Assembly: GCF_002584985.1 (NCBI RefSeq)
Contig: NZ_NUPZ01000001.1
Location: forward strand, 68,982-104,776
Direction: 5' to 3'
DNA length: 35,795 nt
DNA from: Bacillus sp. AFS029637
GTDB taxonomy: Bacteria > Bacillota > Bacilli > Bacillales > Bacillaceae_G
Shown here one piece after another: positions 1-8,357 of this stretch. Every line of letters starts with the position of its first letter. Position 1 is the stretch's first letter. The position numbers were made by a program, and so were the translations under genes. The notes below the pieces were generated by a model. It had not been told where the DNA came from, did no database searches, and saw only the letters and a list, made by a program, of their open reading frames with translations.

Positions 1-56
1 AAATTGGGCTTTTGTTTATTAGAATTTTCCTGATTGTATCTCTAAGAAAAATCCTC

Positions 57-491
57 TTACACCTTTTCAATATGCAGTATTTGCTCTATCGCTTCTTTTA
101 ACAAATTCTTTGTCTCTTCTAAGTTATGATTTTTCTTGTCTCCCGGTTGTACTGCATAAAACTCGGCAAATGAGCGCTCTTTATACCTTGGTACGACATG
201 CATATGATAGTGCGTTAGTTCGTTAAAGATTCCACCATTTTGACAAATTGTAATTCCATCTAGTTTATATAGTACCTTAATTGCTTTTGCAATAATCTTA
301 GACGCATCCATAATCGATTTTGCTACAATATCATCTAATTCATCTACCTCTAAAACATGTTGCTTTGGCACAATTAAAGTATGTCCTGGATAGAAAGGTT
401 CATGATCTAAAAAGCAAGTCACATAGTCATCTTCATATACTTTATATATCATTTCTTCTTCGTTTGCTAATTTACAACCTAAACATTTCAT
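57..491 (-). CDS. HIT family nucleotide-binding hydrolase
   Basis: A 144-residue histidine-triad protein, probably a small cytoplasmic nucleotide hydrolase of the Hint/HIT class that cleaves nucleoside phosphoramidates or related adenylated compounds. The triad HYHMHVV is at residues 94-100, with His96 expected to be the nucleophile. An N-terminal CxxC (Cys3, Cys6) may form part of a zinc site, as in several HIT proteins. The start at 491 is chosen because AGGGGG-type ribosome-binding bases lie a few bases upstream; an in-frame extension to 542 runs through the preceding hairpin. It follows the OsmC gene on the same strand, but a strong terminator hairpin lies between them and only about 25 bases separate hairpin and start. 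The natural substrate cannot be told. Confidence 0.9.
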   Translation of the reverse strand: MKCLGCKLANEEEMIYKVYEDDYVTCFLDHEPFYPGHTLIVPKQHVLEVDELDDIVAKSIMDASKIIAKAIKVLYKLDGITICQNGGIFNELTHYHMHVVPRYKERSFAEFYAVQPGDKKNHNLEETKNLLKEAIEQILHIEKV

Positions 492-514
492 GATACTTCC
501 CCCTCTGTTAAAAA

Positions 515-551
515 CAGAAAAACGTGAGAGCCGTATTCTCACGTTTTTCTA
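515..551 (-). terminator. Terminator after the OsmC gene
   Basis: A perfect 13-bp stem (arms 517-529 and 537-549) with a 7-base loop. On the minus strand it is followed by a T-rich run broken by a single C and G. It lies between the OsmC stop and the HIT start, so it may act as a partial terminator that sets HIT expression below that of the upstream genes. Confidence 0.8.
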
Positions 552-553
552 TT

Positions 554-931
554 TCACTTTATTAGTTCAATTGTTTCCGTAACCTTTATACTATCTTTTA
601 CAGATTGAACAATCGTGCAATTTTTCACCGCAAGTTGCAGCGCCTTGTCCAACTGCTCTTCTGTAATGTTTTCCGCTTTAATTTTATAATGCAAATGAAT
701 ACTTTCAACTGGCTTTGATAAAGCTTCACTTCTACCAATTTCAGTCTCAATTGTAAACGTATCGTATGCAATGCGTTTCTTTTCTAAAATTGTGCGAAAG
801 ACAATTGCACTGCATCCCGCGATGGAAGAAACGAGTAATTGTAACGGTGAATACCCGTTTTCTTTTCCAATCGCTAATGGACCATATGATAAATCTGCCT
901 CTATATCATCGTGTTTGATTGTTAGTTTCAT
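554..931 (-). CDS. OsmC/Ohr family peroxidase-like protein
   Basis: A 125-residue OsmC-fold protein of usual family length. Proteins of this family reduce organic hydroperoxides with a pair of cysteines. Here Cys40 (in SSIAGCSA) and Cys105 (in VKNCTIVQ) have the expected spacing of about 65 residues, so the active site looks complete. It is probably cytoplasmic. The ATG at 931 lies 26 bases inside the end of the amino-acid permease gene, so the two are co-transcribed and probably translationally coupled. The sequence does not say whether it is a true Ohr or one of the less characterised OsmC subfamilies such as YhfA. Confidence 0.85.
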   Translation of the reverse strand: MKLTIKHDDIEADLSYGPLAIGKENGYSPLQLLVSSIAGCSAIVFRTILEKKRIAYDTFTIETEIGRSEALSKPVESIHLHYKIKAENITEEQLDKALQLAVKNCTIVQSVKDSIKVTETIELIK

Positions 932-2333
932 GTGTATTTTCCATCTCCACTTTCATCGGCTTCTTCCGTTTCTTACTTATATAATAATATATGTAGCAGA
1001 AAATGATAAATGGAATACCACAATATAACGCCATTCTTTGTTCTGGAATAAATGCTAAGCTAATAACAACGATGCTATTTGTAATTAAAGCTAAAATTGG
1101 AACAATCGGATATAAAGGCGTTTTATACTTTAAATCCTCTAATTTCCCTCCGCCTTTGATATACTGACTTCTAAAGCGTAGTTGTGATAAAGCAATAATG
1201 ATCCAACTTGAAACAGCCGATAAACCAGCTATAGATAATAAGTACATATATACTGTATCTTCTGCAAGGAAGCTTGTTAATAAGGATAATGCTGCAACAG
1301 CAATCGTTACGACTAGTGCTGTAATTGGAATACCTCGTTTATTTACTTTCTTGAAAGAAGTTGGTGCCATTCCTTCATTTGCAAGTGACCATAGTATACG
1401 CGTTGCTGCATATAATCCTGAGTTCGCTACAGATAATAAAGCAGTAATAATAACGAAGTTCATAATATCAGCTGCATATGGAATACCGATTTTATCAAAT
1501 ACAACTACGAATGGACTTTCAATTACTCCAGCTTCTTTCCAAGAAATTAATCCTACTAAAATTGTCATTGTTAAGATGAAGAATATCATAATACGCCATA
1601 CTGTATTACGAATCGCACGTGGAATTGTTTTTTCAGGCTCCTGACTCTCTCCTGCTGCAATCCCGATTAACTCTGTTCCTTGGAACGAGAAGTTAACTGT
1701 AATCATCGTAAGTAATACCGCTGCCAGTCCATTCGGGAATAGCCCGCCATCACTTACAAAGTTAGAGAAAAGAGGTGCTGCTTCTTTTCCGTCATATGGT
1801 ATAAATCCTAATAATGCACTACCACCAAGAACGATAAATGCAAGAATTGTAACTACCTTAATACTAGAGAACCAAAACTCTAATTCAGCATAACTTTTTG
1901 CTGATATCGCATTGGAAGCATATAAAATAACCCCGAATACAAGACACCATACCCAAACATCAACATTCGGAAACCATCTTTTCATCATTAAACCAATCGA
2001 CGTTAATTCTAATCCTACTGTTACTGCCCATCCAATCCAGTATAGCCAGCCGATCATAAACCCTGTTCCCGGTCCAATAAACTTCGTTGCATACTTTTGG
2101 AAAGAACCTGAAACTGGCATCGCTACCGTTAGCTCTCCAAGACAAAGCATTGTTAAATACATAATAAATCCGCCCACTAAATAAGAGAGAATTGCTCCCC
2201 CTGGTCCAGCCTGATTAATAGTATAACCTGACCCTAGAAAAAAGCCCGTCCCGATTACACCACCAAGTGCGATCATAAATAAATGTCTACTCTTCATCGT
2301 ACGATGTAATTTCTCATTCGTTGTTTGCTGCAT
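906..2333 (-). CDS. APC-superfamily amino-acid permease
   Basis: A 475-residue integral membrane protein of the amino-acid transporter (AAT) branch of the APC superfamily, with about 12 hydrophobic segments. The N-terminal helix contains the family motif GGVIGTGFFLGSG used in substrate backbone binding. It probably imports an amino acid with protons; the substrate is not predictable with confidence. The ATG at 2333 is preferred because GGGGAGGA lies six bases upstream; a TTG six codons earlier would place that ribosome-binding site inside the gene. It is first in a permease-osmC unit. A CodY-like box and a cre-like site lie in the upstream region, which fits repression in rich medium. Confidence 0.88.
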   Translation of the reverse strand: MQQTTNEKLHRTMKSRHLFMIALGGVIGTGFFLGSGYTINQAGPGGAILSYLVGGFIMYLTMLCLGELTVAMPVSGSFQKYATKFIGPGTGFMIGWLYWIGWAVTVGLELTSIGLMMKRWFPNVDVWVWCLVFGVILYASNAISAKSYAELEFWFSSIKVVTILAFIVLGGSALLGFIPYDGKEAAPLFSNFVSDGGLFPNGLAAVLLTMITVNFSFQGTELIGIAAGESQEPEKTIPRAIRNTVWRIMIFFILTMTILVGLISWKEAGVIESPFVVVFDKIGIPYAADIMNFVIITALLSVANSGLYAATRILWSLANEGMAPTSFKKVNKRGIPITALVVTIAVAALSLLTSFLAEDTVYMYLLSIAGLSAVSSWIIIALSQLRFRSQYIKGGGKLEDLKYKTPLYPIVPILALITNSIVVISLAFIPEQRMALYCGIPFIIFCYIYYYISKKRKKPMKVEMENTHETNNQTR

Positions 2334-2371
2334 CTTAATCCTCCCCTGCAAATACCCCTGTCTCTTTTTAA

Positions 2372-2386
2372 AATTTTCTGATAATA
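2372..2386. promoter_or_regulatory. CodY-like box upstream of the permease
   Basis: AATTTTCTGATAATA differs from the CodY consensus AATTTTCWGAAAATT at two positions. It lies 39 bases before the permease start, at or just downstream of the likely -10. The core TTTTCTGATAA is repeated at 2432-2442. Assignment is by motif only. Confidence 0.45.
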
Positions 2387-2396
2387 AAAATATACA

Positions 2397-2410
2397 CGAA
2401 AGCGATTACA
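2397..2410. promoter_or_regulatory. cre-like site (CcpA) upstream of the permease
   Basis: CGAAAGCGATTACA matches the degenerate cre pattern TGWNANCGNTNWCA at 13 of 14 positions. On the minus strand it overlaps a possible -35 (TTGTAA, 2406-2411). That position would repress the permease when CcpA is active. Confidence 0.4.
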
Positions 2411-2510
2411 ATTTCTATATAAAATTAAAACTTTTCTGATAAAACAATACAAAAAATCGAATCATTGTAAGATTAAGATTCTATTTAGAGGAAAATAAGG
2501 ATAAACAAGG

Positions 2511-2538
2511 AAAAACCCTCACATATATTGTAAGGGTT
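2511..2538 (-). terminator. Terminator of the gln-type ABC operon
   Basis: Arms 2514-2522 and 2530-2538 form a 9-bp stem with one G:U pair. On the minus strand it is followed by TTTTTCC. The hairpin overlaps the last bases of the distal permease gene. Confidence 0.75.
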
Positions 2539-3181
2539 AACGGAGTTCTAATCTTCTCGATAAAATTGATAAACTGTAATTTACGATAAAGTACATACAA
2601 GCTACTACTATAAAAGTCGGAATCATATAATTTACATTCTGTCCGCTAATAATTTGAGCGTTATGCATAAGTTCTGGTAATGATATAACAACTGCGAGCG
2701 ATGTATCTTTCAGTAATGAAATAAACTGACTAACAAGCGGCGGGACCATTCTTCTTAATGCTTGTGGCAAAATAATATGCCACAGCGCTTGAACATACGT
2801 TAATCCGGAAGACCTCGCTGCTTCGATTTGCCCTTTTTCGATAGATAATAGACCACTTCGAACAATTTCAGATATCATTGCAGCTTCAAATATTGTTAAA
2901 GCGACAATTGTGGCTGTTATAATTTCTAATTTCAAGCCCGCTTCAGGCAGTGCAAAATACGTAAAAAATATAATTAAAAGTAACGGTAAATTCCGAATTA
3001 CTTCAACGATGCAACCTAGTATTTGTGAGACGACGGGTATTTTTGTATACCGCATAATCCCTATTACACTACCAATAATAAAGCTAAGTACAATTGCTAC
3101 GAGCGCTACCTCTAATGTTATAAGCAATCCTTTTAATAAAAATAGAATATGATCACCTGTTATTGCTCCCTTAAAATCCAT
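2537..3181 (-). CDS. glnP: Amino-acid ABC transporter permease (GlnP-type)
   Basis: A 214-residue membrane permease of the polar amino-acid (PAAT) ABC family with about five transmembrane segments. The EAA-type motif that contacts the ATPase is seen around EAARSSGLTYVQALWHIILPQA. It is the last gene of the operon. Its ATG directly abuts the TAA of the preceding permease, and its ribosome-binding site AAAGGAGG lies inside that gene. It would pair with the neighbouring permease as a heterodimer. Gene order ATPase, binding protein, permease, permease is that of B. subtilis glnQHMP, so glutamine is the first guess. Related PAAT systems carry Glu, Arg, cystine or His, and substrate is not proven by sequence. 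Confidence 0.85.
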   Translation of the reverse strand: MDFKGAITGDHILFLLKGLLITLEVALVAIVLSFIIGSVIGIMRYTKIPVVSQILGCIVEVIRNLPLLLIIFFTYFALPEAGLKLEIITATIVALTIFEAAMISEIVRSGLLSIEKGQIEAARSSGLTYVQALWHIILPQALRRMVPPLVSQFISLLKDTSLAVVISLPELMHNAQIISGQNVNYMIPTFIVVACMYFIVNYSLSILSRRLELR

Positions 3182-3838
3182 TTACACCGCCTCCTTTGCC
3201 AAGCGTTTTTCTAAATAACGCACTAGCATACTGAGCGGAATTGTTAATATTAAATAAAACATCCCAACAAATATATATACATCAAACGTAACAAACGTCT
3301 TCGTTGAAATTAAGTCTCCTTGATACATTAAATCTGTCCCAGCAATAATTCCGAGTATAGAAGAATTTTTAACTAAATTGAGAAATTGATTTCCTAGAGG
3401 AGGGATTACGATTTTCACCGCTTGGGGTAAGACAATATAATACATTCCCTGCACATACGTTAATCCTGAAGAGCGCGCCGCTTCCATTTGACCTTTCGCA
3501 ACTGATAAAATACCAGCGCGAATTACTTCTGCAATAAATGCTGCCGTATATATCGTAAGCGTAACTGTCCCCGCTACAAAACCATTTAACGTAATTCCTA
3601 TTACAGGTAACGCGAAATAAAATATAAATGCAATTAATACGAGCGGAATATTTCTTACAAACTCTACAAAAACAGATCCCATCCAATTTAAAATACGAAT
3701 AGGTGCAATACGCATTACCGCCAAAATTACTCCTAAAATAAAACTTCCTATTAATGCAATTACACTAGACATCACTGTATACTTAAATCCTTCTAAATAC
3801 ATATCAATGTTATTCGTTAATATAGAAAAATCAGGCAC
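3182..3838 (-). CDS. glnM: Amino-acid ABC transporter permease (GlnM-type)
   Basis: A 218-residue PAAT-family permease, similar in layout to the following gene, with the ATPase-contact loop EAARSSGLTYVQGMYYIVLPQAV and about five hydrophobic helices. The start is GTG, chosen because GGGGAG sits five bases upstream; an overlapping ATG is out of frame. It is separated from the binding-protein gene by 83 bases that contain a strong stem-loop without a good T run. It therefore begins the membrane-component part of the operon, which is probably expressed less than the binding protein. Confidence 0.85.
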   Translation of the reverse strand: MPDFSILTNNIDMYLEGFKYTVMSSVIALIGSFILGVILAVMRIAPIRILNWMGSVFVEFVRNIPLVLIAFIFYFALPVIGITLNGFVAGTVTLTIYTAAFIAEVIRAGILSVAKGQMEAARSSGLTYVQGMYYIVLPQAVKIVIPPLGNQFLNLVKNSSILGIIAGTDLMYQGDLISTKTFVTFDVYIFVGMFYLILTIPLSMLVRYLEKRLAKEAV

Positions 3839-3864
3839 ATATTCTCCCCTCTTTCTTTACAAGA

Positions 3865-3889
3865 AGAGGATGAGTATCTCTCATCCTCT
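3865..3889 (-). promoter_or_regulatory. Intercistronic stem-loop after glnH
   Basis: Perfect arms (3866-3874 with 3880-3888, extendable by one A:T pair) and a 5-base loop form a 10-bp hairpin between the binding-protein gene and the first permease gene. Only TTCTTGT follows on the minus strand, so it is not a full terminator. Such hairpins often protect the upstream message and raise the level of the binding protein relative to the permeases. Confidence 0.65.
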
Positions 3890-3921
3890 CATCCTTATTA
3901 TTTATTCCAATTAGTTTCACT

Positions 3922-4752
3922 TTATTTTTCTTGTTTTTGACCGATCCATTTTTCATATAATTTATCGTATTCTCCATTAGCTTTCATATCTTTTAATAAA
4001 CTATTAATCTCTTTCGTTAAATCATCCGCACCTTTTTGCACGGCAATGCCGTACGGTTCATCCGTAAAAATTTTCCCTACAACTTCATAATTAGAATCTT
4101 GTTTTGCCATTCCATAAAGAATTGCATTATCTGTCGTTAAAACATCACCTTTACCTGCTTTTAACGCTGTAAATGCTTCACTGTAATTTTCAAATTCTAA
4201 TACAGTTGATTCTGGTGATTTTTGACGTATATTATTTGTAGACGTTGAACCTTTTACAGCTAATACCTTCACACCTTTTTTCACATCATCAATACTTTTA
4301 ATATCGCTTCCTTTTTTCACAAGTAACGATTGCCCTGCTTTAAAATATACATCTGAAAAATCAACCTCTTTTTTACGTTCTTCTGTAATTGTCATTGTCG
4401 CGATAATTGCATCAATATCACCATTTTTTAACATTGGAATACGTGTTTTAGACGTTACTTCTTTCAGCTCTAGCTTCTTTTCATCACCAAGAATTTTTTT
4501 CGCAAGCGCCTTCGCGATATCAACATCGAACCCTTCTACCTGCCCTGTTGAAGGATTTTTCAGCCCAAATAAATTCGTATCATTCTTCACCCCAACTACT
4601 AATTTCCCACGCTTCTTAATTTGCTCAACGACTCCACCTTGCTTCGTATTCGTTTCTTTCGCCTCATCTTTTTTACTTCCACATCCAGCAATGATAAGCA
4701 CGAATAAACATGAAAATACGATTAAGGTAAACAACTTTTTCATTTTAAGCAT
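3922..4752 (-). CDS. glnH: Amino-acid ABC transporter substrate-binding lipoprotein (GlnH-type)
   Basis: A 276-residue solute-binding protein. The N-terminus has a short basic stretch, a hydrophobic helix and a lipobox IAGC with Cys24 as the lipidated residue, so it is anchored to the outer face of the membrane. The mature part is a type-2 periplasmic-binding fold (GKLVVGVKND, GFDVDIAKALA, TMTITEERKKEVDFSD) typical of PAAT systems for polar amino acids. The start at 4752 has AAAGGAGG six bases upstream; a second ATG three codons in is less well placed. It lies 12 bases downstream of the ATPase gene. Glutamine is the likely ligand by gene order only. Confidence 0.88.
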   Translation of the reverse strand: MLKMKKLFTLIVFSCLFVLIIAGCGSKKDEAKETNTKQGGVVEQIKKRGKLVVGVKNDTNLFGLKNPSTGQVEGFDVDIAKALAKKILGDEKKLELKEVTSKTRIPMLKNGDIDAIIATMTITEERKKEVDFSDVYFKAGQSLLVKKGSDIKSIDDVKKGVKVLAVKGSTSTNNIRQKSPESTVLEFENYSEAFTALKAGKGDVLTTDNAILYGMAKQDSNYEVVGKIFTDEPYGIAVQKGADDLTKEINSLLKDMKANGEYDKLYEKWIGQKQEK

Positions 4753-4764
4753 GAAATTCCTCCT

Positions 4765-5496
4765 TTAATGATTTAACACTCGGCTTAAAAATAAACGAGC
4801 TCTTTCTTGTTCAGGATTTGCAAAAAATTGTGCCGGTGTTGTATCCTCGATAATTTGGCCGTCATCCATAAATAAAATTCGATCCGCGACCTCACGTGCA
4901 AATCCCATTTCATGTGTGACGACAACCATCGTCATCCCTTCTTTAGCCAGCATTTTCATAACATCAAGTACTTCCCCAATCATCTCTGGATCAAGGGCAG
5001 ACGTAGGCTCATCAAATAGCATAATTTTTGGCTGCATCGTAAGTCCCCTAGCAATCGCTACCCTTTGCTGTTGACCTCCTGATAATTGATGCGGGTATAC
5101 ACCAGCCTTCTCCGGAATTCCTACTTTCTCTAGATAAAACATCGCTGTTTTCTCTGCTTCTTCTTTTGAAACTTTATTTACTTTAATCGGTGCTAGTGTA
5201 ATATTTTGAAGAACTGTTTTATGTGGGTATAAATAAAAATGCTGAAAAACCATCCCAATATTTCGGCGTAATTCATTCATATTTATTTTTTTATTGTGCA
5301 CTTCTGTATTTTGTACAATTAATTCTCCATCTGTAATGGTCTCCAATTGGTTTATACACCGAAGTAGTGTGCTTTTTCCTGATCCTGAAGGACCAACTAC
5401 TACCACCACTTCACCCTTTTTCACTTGCACATTAATATTTTTCAAAACTTGAAAGTTACCGTAATATTTATTTACGTTACGAAACTCTATCAACAT
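4765..5496 (-). CDS. glnQ: Amino-acid ABC transporter ATPase (GlnQ-type)
   Basis: A 243-residue ABC ATPase, the cytoplasmic motor of the polar amino-acid transporter encoded downstream. Walker [10 protein letters not shown] is at residues 35-43, the signature LSGGQ at 138-142, Walker B ends with Asp162-Glu163, and the switch histidine lies in VVVTHEM. All motifs are intact. The start at 5496 (MLIEFRNV) follows GGGGGGAG; the open frame extends upstream but that part has no family similarity. It is first in the operon. No T-box or S-box features were seen in the leader, and I could not fix a convincing promoter in the 90 bases upstream. Confidence 0.92.
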   Translation of the reverse strand: MLIEFRNVNKYYGNFQVLKNINVQVKKGEVVVVVGPSGSGKSTLLRCINQLETITDGELIVQNTEVHNKKINMNELRRNIGMVFQHFYLYPHKTVLQNITLAPIKVNKVSKEEAEKTAMFYLEKVGIPEKAGVYPHQLSGGQQQRVAIARGLTMQPKIMLFDEPTSALDPEMIGEVLDVMKMLAKEGMTMVVVTHEMGFAREVADRILFMDDGQIIEDTTPAQFFANPEQERARLFLSRVLNH

Positions 5497-5585
5497 ACTC
5501 CCCCCTTTCCCTAAACAAAGCATGTACATTCTTTTTATATTCAAAAATAGGCAAAAAAATAACTTTCAGCTTCATTTTGTCCATA

Positions 5586-5618
5586 AAAAAAGCAAAGGGA
5601 TTTTCCCTTTGCTTTTTC
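5586..5618 (-). terminator. Terminator after the AGCS symporter gene
   Basis: A perfect stem of about 14 bp (arms 5587-5600 and 5604-5617) with a 3-base loop, A-rich on one side and T-rich on the other. It serves the minus-strand symporter gene and could work in both directions. Confidence 0.88.
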
Positions 5619-5625
5619 ATTTCTA

Positions 5626-7089
5626 TTAAGATACTTCTTCTTTCTTATCTTTTCCGTATTCATGCTCCCAAAAATCAGCATTTTTAATTCCTAATGGCCC
5701 TGGATCGAATACTGGATCTTTGCCTTCTTTTTTCTGTTTTTCATAATCCTTTAATGCAACTAATGCTGGCTTTTGTAATAATAAAATCGCTATAATATTA
5801 ACCCAAGCCATAATACCTACACCGATATCGCCTAAAGCCCAAGCTGTTGCTGCTGTTTTTATACACCCATAGAATACTGCTCCTAAAAATACAAACTTTA
5901 GTATCATGGACAGCCAAGGACGATCTTTATCACGATTTAAGTACGCGATATTCGTTTCTGCAATGTAGTAATACGCCATTATCGTTGTAAACGCGAAGAA
6001 TAATAGCGAGATTGCGACGAAACCGTTTCCAAAACCAGGGAATACAGATTCTACCGCTGCCTGTGTATATCCAGGTCCTGGCTGCGCACCGTTTAGTTTA
6101 TTAACGATAAAGTTTTTTCCGCTTGCATCAAATACGTTATACATGCCTGTAATAATCATCATAAATGCTGTTGCTGAACAAACAAATAATGTATCAATGT
6201 AAACGGAAAATGCTTGCACTAAACCTTGTTTAGCTGGATGTGATACTTCAGCCGCTGCTGCTGCGTGTGGTCCAGTTCCTTGCCCTGCTTCATTAGAATA
6301 AATACCACGTTTTACTCCCCAAGAAATTGCTAAACCGATAATACCACCAAAAGCTGCTTCTAATGCAAAAGCACTTCTTATAATTAACATAAATGCTTCT
6401 GGTAATTTTTCAATATTCATAGCGACAATAACGCAAGCTACTAAAATATAACCAACTGCCATAAACGGTACGACAACTTGCGCTACGTTAACAATTCTCT
6501 TTACTCCACCGAAAATGATAAGAGCTAATACAACTACTAATAACGCTCCTGATACTGTAGTGTTAATTCCAAAAGCTGTTTCTAAACTTACAGCAATACT
6601 ATTCGCTTGAACACCCGGTAATAAAAGTCCTGTTGCAAGAATTGTTGCTGCAACGAATACTAAAGCATACCATTTAACCCCTAAACCTTTTTCAATGTAA
6701 TAAGCAGGACCACCTCGGAACTGCCCTTGATGTTTCGTCTTATATATTTGTGCTAATGTCGACTCTACATAAGCAGAACCTGCTCCTAAAAAGGCTACTG
6801 CCCACATCCAAAATACAGCTCCTGGCCCACCGAATGCAACCGCTGTTGCTACCCCAGCAATATTCCCTGTCCCAACACGTCCTGATAACGAAAGGGCTAA
6901 CGCCTGGAATGAAGAAACACCAGCCTCTGATTTTTCTCCCTGAAATGTAAGCTTCACCATTTCTCCTACATGCCTTACTTGTAAAAACCTCGTCCGAATA
7001 GAAAAGTATAAACCTACTCCTAAACATAAATAAACAAGTGCGGGACTCCAAACAATATTATTTAACCAATTTACGAAAGCTTCCACCAT
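5626..7089 (-). CDS. Sodium:alanine/glutamine symporter (AGCS family)
   Basis: A 487-residue integral membrane protein of the alanine or glycine:cation symporter family (AlsT, GlnT and DagA types), importing alanine, glycine or glutamine with sodium. The family signature SNEAGQGTGPHAAAAA is clear, as is the N-terminal GxGLYFSIRTRFLQVRH block. About 11 transmembrane segments are present and length is normal. The ATG at 7089 follows AAGGAGGGGG. The gene is monocistronic: it has its own sigma-A promoter (TTGTTA, 17 bases, TATAAT) and its own terminator. It sits beside an amino-acid ABC operon but is transcribed separately. Which member of the family it is cannot be decided here. Confidence 0.92.
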   Translation of the reverse strand: MVEAFVNWLNNIVWSPALVYLCLGVGLYFSIRTRFLQVRHVGEMVKLTFQGEKSEAGVSSFQALALSLSGRVGTGNIAGVATAVAFGGPGAVFWMWAVAFLGAGSAYVESTLAQIYKTKHQGQFRGGPAYYIEKGLGVKWYALVFVAATILATGLLLPGVQANSIAVSLETAFGINTTVSGALLVVVLALIIFGGVKRIVNVAQVVVPFMAVGYILVACVIVAMNIEKLPEAFMLIIRSAFALEAAFGGIIGLAISWGVKRGIYSNEAGQGTGPHAAAAAEVSHPAKQGLVQAFSVYIDTLFVCSATAFMMIITGMYNVFDASGKNFIVNKLNGAQPGPGYTQAAVESVFPGFGNGFVAISLLFFAFTTIMAYYYIAETNIAYLNRDKDRPWLSMILKFVFLGAVFYGCIKTAATAWALGDIGVGIMAWVNIIAILLLQKPALVALKDYEKQKKEGKDPVFDPGPLGIKNADFWEHEYGKDKKEEVS

Positions 7090-7131
7090 TCCCCCTCCTT
7101 CTTTATAAAGAATATTCAGAATATATATAAA

Positions 7132-7160
7132 ATTATAAGTGCATAACGAATCTATAACAA
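7132..7160 (-). promoter_or_regulatory. Sigma-A promoter of the AGCS symporter gene
   Basis: On the minus strand, TTGTTA (7155-7160) and TATAAT (7132-7137) are separated by exactly 17 bases, with about 42 bases from the -10 to the start codon. Confidence 0.75.
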
Positions 7161-7192
7161 TATTATTTTAATAAAACAAACATATTTTTGCA

Positions 7193-7233
7193 TAAAAAAA
7201 CAAAGTATATATTTGTTTTATATACTTTGTTTT
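7193..7233 (-). terminator. Terminator of the phosphotransferase gene
   Basis: Arms 7201-7211 and 7219-7229 form an 11-bp stem, extendable by A:T pairs. On the minus strand a run of seven T follows. It lies just beyond the phosphotransferase stop. Confidence 0.82.
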
Positions 7234-7245
7234 GAAAAAAATGTA

Positions 7246-8217
7246 TTATATATTCACAATCGCTTCATTTTTTATAATTCTTCCATATAGCTCTTCTGAT
7301 AATTTCCGGAAATTATCTGGCATATCTTTCCCTTTAAACTTCTTCTGGAGCGTCCCGTATAAACCTATATCACGTAAACGTAAAAATAACGGCAACGATT
7401 CATACCAACTATCCGCCAGCCTATGCTCATATTCGTATCCCGTTCTTAACACTTGTAACTGTTTACGCGCAAATTCCGTTTTCTCCTCCGCTGTCCACGG
7501 TGTAAAAAGAACCGAGTAATAAAGAACCATTGCCAAATCATGAATGAAGTAATTATAAGATGCATCATCAAAATCAAAGATTGTTAGCTCTTTTCCATCA
7601 TAATGAAAATTACCTGGATGAATATCACCGTGCATAAGACCGAACGTTTCCTTTTTGATTGGCAACAGCTTTATTTCATCCATTAACACCGTAGCAGTCT
7701 CTTTCACTTTCTCATCTTCTAATTCATTAACAATGCTACTTTCATCCTTTTCCCACGTATCACGGTAAGCTGTTTTAGGGTAATTCATTGTAAGACGATG
7801 CAGTTGTCCAATTGCTTTTCCCCATGCTTTAAAGTAAGAATATCCCCAATACGGCGATTCCTCTCCTTTTACTTGCTCACCTTTTGCATATGTAAATAAA
7901 GATGCGAAAAAGAAAGTCCCATCCTCTGCTATAAGTTCTTCTACAAGATTTTGAGATGCTGAATAGAGAGGTCCTGCTACCTTTGCACCATTCTCCGCAA
8001 CATACCGTAAAAAATCTAGTTCAGCCTCTACCTCTTTTTTAGATCGATGAGAAGAATGTGTTAAACGTAATACGTAATCTTCATTATTTTTATCCTTCGC
8101 CTTAAAAATATAATTCTCAAAATCACCAAGTGGCTTGTCTTCCACTGTTACATGAAATGCCTTTGTTGCTCTTGCTAAAATTTCTTGTGAAAAAACTCGT
8201 TCTACAGTTATTTCCAT
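7246..8217 (-). CDS. APH-type phosphotransferase (kinase fold)
   Basis: A 323-residue protein of the aminoglycoside phosphotransferase/choline-kinase-like fold. The catalytic loop HGDIHPGN is at residues 196-203 (base Asp198) and the metal-binding DFDD at 215-218, both intact. It should transfer phosphate from ATP to a small molecule or a protein residue. Relatives include homoserine kinase type II, the stress-response kinase Srk/YihE and many uncharacterised Bacillus proteins such as YerI, so no substrate is assigned. No membrane segments are seen. The ATG at 8217 follows GGAGGG. It is monocistronic and divergent from the germinant receptor operon, with 140 bases between the two starts. Confidence 0.8.
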   Translation of the reverse strand: MEITVERVFSQEILARATKAFHVTVEDKPLGDFENYIFKAKDKNNEDYVLRLTHSSHRSKKEVEAELDFLRYVAENGAKVAGPLYSASQNLVEELIAEDGTFFFASLFTYAKGEQVKGEESPYWGYSYFKAWGKAIGQLHRLTMNYPKTAYRDTWEKDESSIVNELEDEKVKETATVLMDEIKLLPIKKETFGLMHGDIHPGNFHYDGKELTIFDFDDASYNYFIHDLAMVLYYSVLFTPWTAEEKTEFARKQLQVLRTGYEYEHRLADSWYESLPLFLRLRDIGLYGTLQKKFKGKDMPDNFRKLSEELYGRIIKNEAIVNI

Positions 8218-8357
8218 ATATATCCCTCCTATATCCCTTATCTAATTCAATAGTAACAAAAAAAAGTACTGCTTTAATATTAAATAATCTAAGCATAAAT
8301 TTCTCACAAAAAACAAAAATTAACAGAAGTGACTTTATTCTAAAAGAGGTGGAAATT

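Noticed and set aside
8130-8357. N-terminal extension of the GerA subunit
   Set aside because: It overlaps the divergent phosphotransferase gene; ATG 8358 has AGAGGTGG upstream.
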